Source: Candidatus Hydrogenedentota bacterium
Lineage (GTDB): Bacteria; Hydrogenedentota; Hydrogenedentia; Hydrogenedentiales; CAITNO01
Length of the DNA stretch: 13,579 nucleotides
Direction: 5' to 3'
Assembly: GCA_903922535.1 (NCBI GenBank)
Contig: CAIXUF010000204.1
Coordinates: 1-13,579 of the forward strand
This document shows, in pieces, positions 1-7,200 of this stretch. Each line of letters starts with the position of its first letter. The stretch's first letter is position 1. The notes below the pieces were generated by a model, which saw only the letters and a list, made by a program, of their open reading frames with translations, was not told the origin of the DNA and ran no database searches. Both the position numbers and the translations under genes were made by a program.

Positions 1-236
1 CAAAGCCCCCGACAGCCTTCAACGGCCTGTCAGCCCGTCCAGCACTTGGGCCAACGCCGCTATCAAACCCGTCGCAGGTGCCCTCTGACCGGCACTGCCG
101 CGAAAATGGGCTATTTCGCAAATGCCTCTTTTTCGCCGTTGGGTGCGTGAAACGGCGCAAAAGGTGCCCTTCTCCACGCCGGGCATTCCTCCGCCGGATT
201 CACTGCGCTTCACGGCGACTAAGAGCGTCATCTCCC

Positions 237-264
237 AGCCGACCCTCTGGAATATAGGTCGGCT
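237..264. repeat. 8-bp inverted repeat upstream of the HAD gene
   Basis: AGCCGACC at 237-244 is matched exactly by its reverse complement GGTCGGCT at 257-264, with a 12-base AT-richer spacer. It lies about 57 bases before the HAD start codon and about 30 bases before a -10-like box. No T-tract follows on either strand, so an intrinsic terminator is less likely than a protein-binding dyad. The function is not known. Confidence 0.45.
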
Positions 265-295
265 CTTGCTTCGCTTCGTCCACCCCGCTTTCGGC

Positions 296-301
296 TATAC
301 T
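296..301 (+). promoter_or_regulatory. Candidate -10 box for the HAD gene
   Basis: TATACT matches the sigma-70 -10 consensus at five of six positions and lies 19 bases before the start codon. No good -35 hexamer sits 16-18 bases upstream, so the promoter would be weak or activator-dependent. The leader would be very short, but the GGGAG ribosome binding site at 308-312 would lie at its beginning. Confidence 0.3.
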
Positions 302-320
302 CTCGCCGGGAGATATTGAC

Positions 321-1268
321 ATGGACAAAGGCTTGTTTTTACAGAACGTCATCGCCCTCATCTGGGACTTTGACAAAACGCTTTCGCCGCAGTACATGCA
401 AACGCCGCTCTTTGAGGAGTACCGCCTGGACCAGAAGGCTTTCTGGACCGAGGTGAATGCGTTGCCGGCATGGTATGCGCGGGCGGGCATCACGGTGCAG
501 CCGGACACGTGCTACCTGGGACATCTGCTGACCTATGTTCGCGAGGGACGCATGCCGGGACTGAACAATGCCAAGCTGCGCGAATTGGGTGCGCGCATTC
601 CACTGTTTCCAGGAATTGTGGGGCTGTTTGACCGGCTGGAGACAACCCTTCAGGAACCCCCATTTCTGGAAGGGGACCTGCGGCTGGAGCATTACGTGGT
701 GAGCACCGGACTGGCAGAAATGATTCGCGGGTCGTCCATCGCCAAGCGTTTGAGCGGCATCTGGGGGTCGGAGTTTATCGAAACGCCCGCCGGGCCGGGC
801 TTTGATCCGAAATCGACACCCCAGTCCGGCGAGATCAGCCAGATCGCGGCCATTCTGGACAACACGACGAAGACGCGGGCGATCTTCGAAATCAACAAGG
901 GCGTGAACCGGCACGCGGGCATTTCTGTCAACGATATGATCCCGGAAGAGGAACGCCGGGTGCCCGTGCGCAACATGATTTATGTGGCGGACGGTCCCAG
1001 TGACATCCCCAGCTTTTCGGTAATCCGCAAGCATGGGGGACTGGCCTATGCCGTGTATGATCCCACCTCGCCGGGACAGTTTGCGCAGGTGGTGGATTTG
1101 GCGGAGTCTGCGCGGGTGGACGCCTACGGCCCGGCGGACTATTCCGAGGGTGGCCAGACGGACCAGTGGCTGCGCTTGCAGGTGCAACGCATGGCATTGC
1201 GGATTATGGAGGAGCGCCGGCGCAATCTCGCACGCCGCGTGGGGTCAGGGCCGAAGCATCTTGAGTGA
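321..1268 (+). CDS. HAD-superfamily phosphatase-like hydrolase
   Basis: Predicted cytosolic HAD hydrolase of 315 residues; the substrate is unknown. Motif I is WDFDKTL near the N-terminus, with nucleophile Asp16 and general acid/base Asp18. Motif II is VVSTGL with Ser128/Thr129. Motif IV is VADGPSDIP with acidic residues Asp224 and Asp228, which in this family hold Mg2+. The stretch between motifs I and II is long enough for a helical cap. The lysine of motif III cannot be assigned with certainty. No signal peptide or membrane segment is seen. The start is supported by GGGAG eight bases upstream of the ATG. The last 24 bases overlap the convergent radical SAM gene on the other strand. The motifs suit SerB-like phosphomonoesterases, but a general HAD call is all the sequence supports. 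Confidence 0.85.
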   Translation: MDKGLFLQNVIALIWDFDKTLSPQYMQTPLFEEYRLDQKAFWTEVNALPAWYARAGITVQPDTCYLGHLLTYVREGRMPGLNNAKLRELGARIPLFPGIVGLFDRLETTLQEPPFLEGDLRLEHYVVSTGLAEMIRGSSIAKRLSGIWGSEFIETPAGPGFDPKSTPQSGEISQIAAILDNTTKTRAIFEINKGVNRHAGISVNDMIPEEERRVPVRNMIYVADGPSDIPSFSVIRKHGGLAYAVYDPTSPGQFAQVVDLAESARVDAYGPADYSEGGQTDQWLRLQVQRMALRIMEERRRNLARRVGSGPKHLE

Positions 1269-2366
1269 GGGGCCGCTTGCCTGCTGTTTTGTCCAACATC
1301 CCGCAATAATGGTCCCGCAGTCCGGGCAGGCGCCGTTGCGGATGCGGTTTTTGCGCACCTGAAATCCCATGCGCTCCACCAGTACGACGCCGCATCCCGG
1401 GCAGATGGTGTCCTCCAGCGTGCCCACCTTGCCGGGAAGGTTTCCGGCGTATACATGATGCAGTCCGGCATCGCGGCCAATCTGCCATGCCCGGCGCAGG
1501 TCTTCCGGCGTGGTGCTGCGCTGGTTTACCATTCTGTACTGCGGATGAAAGGCCGTCACATGCCAGGGCAGGTGGGGCGAAACCCCGGCAAGGAACCGGG
1601 CCAATTCCCGCAGTTCGGTCTCGCCGTCGTTGAAGTCCGGGATAAGCAGCGTGACCACCTCCACCCAGTATCCGAGTTCCACCAACTGCTGAATGGATTC
1701 CAAGACGGCGGCAAGCCCGCATCCGAGGGAACGGTACGTGGCGTCGTCAAAGCACTTGAGATCCACTTTGAACAGGTCCGTGACGGGCCGCAGATAGGCC
1801 AGCACTTCCGGCGTGGCGAAGCCGTTGCTGACAAAGCCGCAGAGAATGCCGTGCTTCTTGGCCTCCGTAAAAACGGCATGGGCCCAGTCGGCGGTGATGA
1901 GCGGCTCGTTGTAGGTGCTGATGACGGCATCCACGCCGTGGCGAACCGCCTCGGTGACCATGGTGGACGCGGCGCACACCGTGGGCAGCGCGTTGGAGGC
2001 ATCGTCCCGGAGCGTCTGGCTGGAAAACCAGTTCTGGCAAAAGGAACAGTGGAGGTTGCAGCCGAGCATGCCAAAGGACAGCGCGCTGCCCCCCGGCACG
2101 GCATGATAGAAGGGCTTCTTTTCGATGGGGTCGATCTGGAGCCCCGACACGTAGCCCCAAGGCACACGCAGCACGCCGTTTTCGTTGAAACGCACGCGGC
2201 ATATGCCCCGCTTGCCGGGGCGGATCATGCAGCGATTGCCGCAGGCCAGACAGCGCACCTCGCCGTCTTGTCCGGAAATGGTCAAAGCAGGGTCGGCCGG
2301 TGCCGTGCGCCGATCCAAAAGTTCAGCCAATCGTGGCGTCTTCTTGCCGCTCTCGCCCGTTTCCAT
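1245..2366 (-). CDS. amrS: AmmeMemoRadiSam-type radical SAM enzyme (PflA-like)
   Basis: Predicted radical SAM enzyme of 373 residues. The [4Fe-4S]/SAM motif CNLHCSFC gives Cys103, Cys107 and Cys110. Before it lies a cysteine cluster (Cys39, Cys42, Cys46, Cys56) in the arrangement CLACGNRC...RGICRVR, typical of the PflA-like enzymes named after the AMMECR1-Memo-RadicalSAM system. The C-terminus has a zinc-ribbon-like pair of CxxC motifs (Cys322/325 and Cys347/350), also usual for this subgroup. The reaction is not established; in the named system it is thought to act with Memo and AMMECR1 proteins. Neither partner is in this window. I chose the ATG at 2366 because GGGAG (2374-2378) lies seven bases upstream; the frame stays open to 2444, but those extra codons cross the divergent control region and look non-conserved. 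Its 3' end overlaps the HAD gene by 24 bp. Confidence 0.9.
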   Translation of the reverse strand: METGESGKKTPRLAELLDRRTAPADPALTISGQDGEVRCLACGNRCMIRPGKRGICRVRFNENGVLRVPWGYVSGLQIDPIEKKPFYHAVPGGSALSFGMLGCNLHCSFCQNWFSSQTLRDDASNALPTVCAASTMVTEAVRHGVDAVISTYNEPLITADWAHAVFTEAKKHGILCGFVSNGFATPEVLAYLRPVTDLFKVDLKCFDDATYRSLGCGLAAVLESIQQLVELGYWVEVVTLLIPDFNDGETELRELARFLAGVSPHLPWHVTAFHPQYRMVNQRSTTPEDLRRAWQIGRDAGLHHVYAGNLPGKVGTLEDTICPGCGVVLVERMGFQVRKNRIRNGACPDCGTIIAGCWTKQQASGPSLKMLRP

Positions 2367-2373
2367 CACAATG

Positions 2374-2404
2374 CTCCCGCTTGCACATCTCTTCTTATAT
2401 TGTA
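2374..2404 (-). promoter_or_regulatory. Candidate -10 box and ribosome binding site of the radical SAM gene
   Basis: Read on the minus strand, TACAAT at 2404-2399 matches five of six -10 consensus bases. GGGAG at 2378-2374 is seven bases from the ATG at 2366. Transcription starting near 2392 would give a leader of about 26 bases. No good -35 hexamer is present at the right spacing; a palindrome (2410-2430) occupies that position instead, so an activator or repressor may act here. Confidence 0.4.
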
Positions 2405-2409
2405 GCACG

Positions 2410-2430
2410 ACGCAAACAGCGGAATTGCGT
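2410..2430. repeat. Palindrome in the divergent control region
   Basis: ACGCAA at 2410-2415 and TTGCGT at 2425-2430 form a perfect 6-bp dyad separated by nine bases, a 21-bp operator-like layout. It covers the spacer and -35 position of the candidate radical SAM promoter and abuts the -35-like element of the rightward candidate promoter. No T-tract follows, so it is not a terminator. The regulator is unknown. Confidence 0.4.
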
Positions 2431-2457
2431 TGCGGGCCGGGCAAAGGTTAGCATAAT
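2430..2457 (+). promoter_or_regulatory. Candidate promoter toward the BrkB-family gene
   Basis: TTGCGG at 2430-2435 and CATAAT at 2452-2457 are separated by 16 bases. The -10 box is good (five of six) and the -35 box is poor. If it is used, transcription would begin near 2464, just inside the annotated ATG at 2461. This would favour a downstream start for the membrane protein, such as the ATG at 2506. Confidence 0.25.
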
Positions 2458-2460
2458 CGC

Positions 2461-4101
2461 ATGGGTGGACAAGTAAGGACTCAGATAGCGCGCCTGCGCG
2501 CCTCGATGGAACGGGGGCGCCGTTTCGCCACGCACGATGTGTGGCGCATCGGCCGTCCCGGCGAGGAGGTGCCGCACGGATTCATCATCCAGCAGGTGCG
2601 CGCCGTCATTCTGCTCGCGCGCAGCGTGGGCGAGGAAACGTTGGTGGTGCGCGCGGCGGCGCTTTCTTTCGCCACGCTCATCTTCCTCGTGCCCTTTATG
2701 GCATTCACCTTCTACTTCATCCAAACCTTCAATCTGGGGGATAACATTTACGACGCCGCCGACAAGCAGTTGACGCAGTTGGTGGGAACGCTCCGGCAAC
2801 TCGAACTGGTGTCCGACATGGATGTCACGGAGTCCGATGTGCCTCCCGACGGGGAGGACATAAGAGCACCGTCCGGTACGGATGGAAAACCGGCCCCCTC
2901 CGATAAAGAGGGGAAGACGACACCGGCCAACGATGAGGCACTCAAGCAGCGCCTTATCGCCTGGGTCTTTCCCGTGTTTGGGTCACAGCAGGAGGGCGGC
3001 ACCCTCCCGAATTACGAGAATCCGGTGCGTCTGCTGGTCCGTCTGGCGGAGGAAAGCGCCACCAAACCCAAAGCGCTGGGCATCACGGGCCTTCTTTTCG
3101 TGCTGAGCACGGTGTTCGGCTTCATGCGCAACGTGGAACAGTCCTTCAACCGCATTTGGGGGGTGCGGCGCACCAGGGGGGTGCTCCGCGCCATCAGCGA
3201 CTACCTCCTGGTCACGGTGCTCCTGCCTTTCGCGGCGGCGGCGGTCCTCGGCGTCACGGCCGCCCTCGAAGGCACCCATTTGAAGGAACTTCTCGGTCCA
3301 TTGGCAATCCTGCTGCGCGGCAGCCAGTTTCTTATCATTGCCTCCTCGTTCTGCCTCATCTACTGGGTGGTGCCCAACACGCGCGTGAAGTTTCGCTATG
3401 CCCTGCTGGGCGGGCTGGTGGCGGGCCTGCTTTGGGCGCTCATGTCCTGGGGCTATATCAAATTCCAGTTCGGGCTGGCCCGGTACGCCCTCTTTTTCTC
3501 AACCTTCGCATTGTTTCCCTTGTTCTTGATGTGGATATACACGAGTTGGCTGATCCTGCTGTTTGGGGCCGTCGTGGCCTACGCCTATCAGAACGAAAAG
3601 ACCTTTGCCATGGAGCGTCTGGCAGGGGAGGCTCCTTTTGCCTACAGGGAGGCGGTGGCTGTGCGGGCCATGATAGAGATCTGTCGGCGTTTCACCGCGG
3701 GAGGCCCGCCAATGACCGTGCAGGAGGCGGCGGAGGCTTGGAATGTGCCGACACGGCTTCTGCTTGAAACCCTTGACCGTCTCACCTCGGCGCGGCTCAC
3801 CACGGCCTGCGCGGACCCGGTGGGATGGCAGCCCGCCCGGGCACCGGAACTCATTCGGGTGCGTGACGTTGTGGCCGCGATGCGAGAACAGGGACAGGAT
3901 CCGTCCCTTTTTCGCCGTGACAAGGCCTTCTTGCCTCTGTTCGCAAAGCTCGACCGGGCGGATCCTGCCCTGCTGGACGCAGATATCATGTCGCTTTCCG
4001 GAGGCATGGTCGCCCCTGACCGCAGCGTGCCCGCCTCTGACCCCGTCGCGCCGGAGCCACTGTCTGCGGAGACTTCCGACACGGCGGAGGTAAATAGTTG
4101 A
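2461..4101 (+). CDS. YihY/BrkB-family inner-membrane protein
   Basis: Predicted polytopic inner-membrane protein of 546 residues in the family once misnamed ribonuclease BN; its biochemical role is unsettled. About six hydrophobic segments are visible near residues 65-88, 206-225, 248-270, 280-305, 313-333 and 343-377. The first carries the AAALSFATL-type start and the second is followed by a FMRNVEQSFNRIWGV-like stretch, both characteristic of the family. Between the first two lies an acidic, proline-rich, low-complexity insert (about 119-158) not usual in short homologues. The C-terminal cytosolic part contains a probable winged-helix segment (about 400-480, starting around MTVQEAAEAW at 418), followed by a disordered proline- and serine-rich tail. 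The start is uncertain: only a distant AAAGG precedes the ATG at 2461, and Met16 (2506) would suit a shorter N-terminus. It diverges from the radical SAM gene. Confidence 0.85.
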   Translation: MGGQVRTQIARLRASMERGRRFATHDVWRIGRPGEEVPHGFIIQQVRAVILLARSVGEETLVVRAAALSFATLIFLVPFMAFTFYFIQTFNLGDNIYDAADKQLTQLVGTLRQLELVSDMDVTESDVPPDGEDIRAPSGTDGKPAPSDKEGKTTPANDEALKQRLIAWVFPVFGSQQEGGTLPNYENPVRLLVRLAEESATKPKALGITGLLFVLSTVFGFMRNVEQSFNRIWGVRRTRGVLRAISDYLLVTVLLPFAAAAVLGVTAALEGTHLKELLGPLAILLRGSQFLIIASSFCLIYWVVPNTRVKFRYALLGGLVAGLLWALMSWGYIKFQFGLARYALFFSTFALFPLFLMWIYTSWLILLFGAVVAYAYQNEKTFAMERLAGEAPFAYREAVAVRAMIEICRRFTAGGPPMTVQEAAEAWNVPTRLLLETLDRLTSARLTTACADPVGWQPARAPELIRVRDVVAAMREQGQDPSLFRRDKAFLPLFAKLDRADPALLDADIMSLSGGMVAPDRSVPASDPVAPEPLSAETSDTAEVNS

Positions 4102-4126
4102 CTTTTTCGGCCACTTAGAACACAAT
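4098..4126 (+). promoter_or_regulatory. Candidate sigma-70 promoter overlapping the BrkB stop codon
   Basis: TTGACT at 4098-4103 (five of six matches to the -35 consensus) and CACAAT at 4121-4126 (four of six) are separated by exactly 17 bases. The -35 box includes the TGA stop codon of the BrkB-family gene. Transcription from about 4133 would give the lipoprotein gene its own leader of roughly 107 bases, containing the hairpin at 4174-4201. Confidence 0.4.
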
Positions 4127-4173
4127 AACCACGGTGTATTTGTAGTGGAATATCCACGTGTAGGGATTGCCGC

Positions 4174-4201
4174 GTCCGCCAAGGGGAATGTCCCGGCGGA
4201 C
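4174..4201 (+). promoter_or_regulatory. Leader hairpin before the lipoprotein gene
   Basis: GTCCGCC (4174-4180) pairs with GGCGGAC (4195-4201), and GGGA (4184-4187) pairs with TCCC (4191-4194). Together they make an 11-bp GC-rich stem with a three-base bulge (4181-4183) and a three-base loop. No T-tract follows on either strand, so it is a poor intrinsic terminator. It ends 38 bases before the lipoprotein ATG and could stabilise the mRNA or affect translation. Confidence 0.4.
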
Positions 4202-4239
4202 CGGGTACGCATCGAACGCGAAGAAAGGGCTTTGCTCTC

Positions 4240-7200
4240 ATGCCACGCGTCTTCCTGAAAATGTCAATGTTGGGATTGGTTCTGGGTTGCGTTGTTCTGG
4301 CGGGGTGCCCCCAGCAGACCTCGCCAAACCCCGTCCCGGATTTTGCAGCGTCGGCGTTGAACGGCAACGTGCCGTTCCCCGTCCAGTTCACCGACACGTC
4401 ACAGCCCGGCACTGCGCCAATACAGGCATGGGCATGGGAATTCGGCGATGGGACGCGCAGCACGGAGCGCAACCCGCAAAAGACATACAGCTTCTCCGGG
4501 ACTTTCACGGTGAGCCTTACCATCACCTCTTCCCAGGGCAATTTCACCCGCACCGCAGAGAAGCTTATCGTGGTGAAGGAACCAACCACCTTCGGTTCCC
4601 TTGATGCGGCTGGCGGGGCGATTACCGCGGACGACGTCACCATAACCGTCCCGCCGGGTGTGCTCAAGGGCGAAACCGCGTTTGGCGTCAGTGAAAACGC
4701 CGGGGATGTTGCGCTTCCCGCGACGGAAAACACCGTCCGGGTTTCGCGCACCTATTCCATCCGCCACAACAATGCCACTTCCGACCTTTACACCACGGGT
4801 GCGGACGGCAAAGTGCTGGCGACGACGCTGCGCGTTCCGATTCTTGCGGGCGGGTTCACGCCCAGCGCAAACCAGATCGGCCAGCTTTTCCTGCTGGCGC
4901 AGTTTGAAGACGGCAGAACCATGCCCGTTCCGGTGGCGTTCGACACGGACGCCGTGCTTGCGAAGGTCATGCGGCTCCCCGCCAGCGCGGTGTACACGGT
5001 CATTTACCGTTCCGAGAGCACCACCTTCCTGGCAAGCGATTATGGAAAGAGCGCGAAGGACGCACCGGACGCGCTGCACACCTGGCCCGCGACATGGAAG
5101 GTAAGCGCCAGTGTGGAAATCATGCGGCAACTCACCGCGCTGCGTTTGGGCGACATCAACAACGAGTTCTCCTTTGGCCAGCGCAGCTTCACCGATGAAC
5201 AGATTTCGGAAACCGGCGTGGGCCTGCTGGCGGGCGTGCAGGGCTTCAACGACCAACTGGCCGCCGGCGACCTCCGCCACCCGGCGCTTATTGAGGAAGA
5301 TGGCGCCTATGCGATGATAATGCACAACATGCAGGCCGCCTATCCCTCGCAGTACGACCGATTCTCCAAGTTGGTCTACCGCGACGACTTCTTCGGCCAG
5401 ATCGTTGTGGACCCCGGCCAGTTGCTTGCGATCAGCACCCACAACGCGTCCGACTATGCCGCCGGCGGCAAGACGGACACGGACATCGCCCAGGTTTTCA
5501 GCGTAAAGACGGCCGTTGTTGAGGCGCTGTACAGTGCCATCTCACGGGCCTACGCTTTCCCCAACATCACCACCGTGGGCGACACAAGTCTTGGCTTGCC
5601 GGTTCCGGCGGACACCGACAGCAAAGGAAATGTGCTCCCCATTCATTTCCTTGCCGGCCTGGAGATGGGCGGCCCGACCTATCTGGGCCAGAACGCGGAC
5701 GAACGTCTTGCGCGCAGTCTGGAAAAGGGTGAATTCGCGGATCTTTCCCTTCCGCTGTTGTACCCCTACAGTTCGGCCGTTCCAGCCTATGGCGCGTCCG
5801 GGCAGGAATTCTACTTTTACCTGGGCAATGACAAGGAGCGTTACACCGATCCGATCCTCCTCATCGGCAAGTCTCTGGAGGGCATGAGAGCCGCGCTGGA
5901 CAAACAGTCCAACGGCGGCGCGGACTTGTCCTTCGCCGCAGCCTTCGCACTGGACTACCAGGTCATGAATGAAGCGCTGGACAAGAAGCTGTCCTCCTAC
6001 TATTGGGATTTTGCCCGCGATCGCGCCTTTGAAAACAGTTCAGTCTCTATCATCCGCAATGCCGACAACAAACCCACGCCATACTCGTTCAATGCCGACC
6101 GTTTCAGCGCGGATGCCGTGGTTGAAAGCGAGCTGGACTCGCCCACAAGCCAGGTCGCGATCAAGTCGAGCCAGTATCCGTCTTTGTCCAATATCCCGCC
6201 GCTTGCGGCCCGCGCTGTCCTGCTGCAAACCGCCGCGCTGTCCACCGACCTTACCCTCACCTTCAATGCGGCTGACTGGGAAGCCGATGATGACGGCAAC
6301 ACCATGGCCGTCAAGGTGTACCGTTTCGGTGCCGACGGCGTGGAGCTGGGCAGCCCGGCCGGTGTTTATGGCGACTACGAAATCAGCGACAGCGACGCGG
6401 ATGGCGTCAATGACACCCTGATCGTGCACAATCTCCGCAACAGCACCGAAGAATGTGGCGAGCGGATCTTTGTGATGGCGGCGAATCTGAGCCTCACCGG
6501 GTTCAACACGCTCAGCCTTAGCGCCCAGTCTGAGGCCCTGCTGGACATTCCGGAGAGCTCGGTGCTCCATGACTACGTCACCGCATGCGACCCCAGTTAC
6601 AAGTACACGGTCCGCAACACCCTCAGAGACACCAAGAAGGGCATAACCGCCTATGTGATCGAGATGACCTCCGGGGTTTGGCGCGGCGCGCAGGAGGTGG
6701 ATCAGCCCACCTGGAGGCATTTCCTGACCGTGGTCGAGCCGGACGACCTCGCCTCGCACACCGCCATGCTCCTCGTTTCCGGCGGCAGCACCGGGTCGGA
6801 CCCGGCCGCGGATGAGGCTGCGCTCCTCATGCCCTTCGCCACAGATTCTGGCAGCGTCGTGGCCCTCATGCAGGCAGTGCCCAACGAGCCGCTTGTGTTC
6901 CTTCAGGAAAAAGGAACACCGTCGCGCACCGAGGACGCGATTATCGCCTACAGCTACAGCAAATACATGGACTCCTTTGAAAAGGACGCAACAGACATGA
7001 CCTGGCCGCTGCTGCTGCCGATGACCCGGGCCGCCGTGCGGGCCATGGACACCGTCGAGGACTACATGGCCAACAAGCCCAGCGGCTCCCGCCTTGTGGA
7101 CAGCTTCGTGGTTGCGGGAGCGTCAAAGCGCGGGTGGACCACCTGGCTCACCGGCGCGGCCGACAAGCGTGTGTCGGCGATCATGCCGATAGTCATCGAC

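Larger units (their letters stand above)
1..320. other. Left-edge stretch without a supported gene
   Basis: I see no convincing gene here. The open frames are short, lack ribosome binding sites, and give arginine- and proline-rich translations with no recognisable motif. The stretch holds an imperfect hairpin at the extreme edge (GACAG at 11-15 facing CTGTC at 27-31, with CC/GG inside and one bulged base), which could be the tail of a terminator for a gene to the left. It also holds a perfect 8-bp inverted repeat at 237-264 and a -10-like box at 296-301, both listed separately. It probably contains the promoter region of the HAD phosphatase gene. Confidence 0.5.

Noticed and set aside
1455..2405. 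A 316-codon open frame opposite the radical SAM gene
   Set aside because: The minus-strand gene has full cysteine motifs and a ribosome binding site; this frame has neither and runs through the divergent control region.
4145..4157. Small hairpin GTGGA-ATA-TCCAC as a terminator of the BrkB gene
   Set aside because: The stem is only five base pairs with no T-tract, too weak to support the call.
3642..4751. A 369-codon minus-strand frame spanning the BrkB 3' end, the gap and the lipoprotein 5' end
   Set aside because: It crosses two well-supported plus-strand genes, and its Ser/Arg/Pro-rich translation resembles no family.
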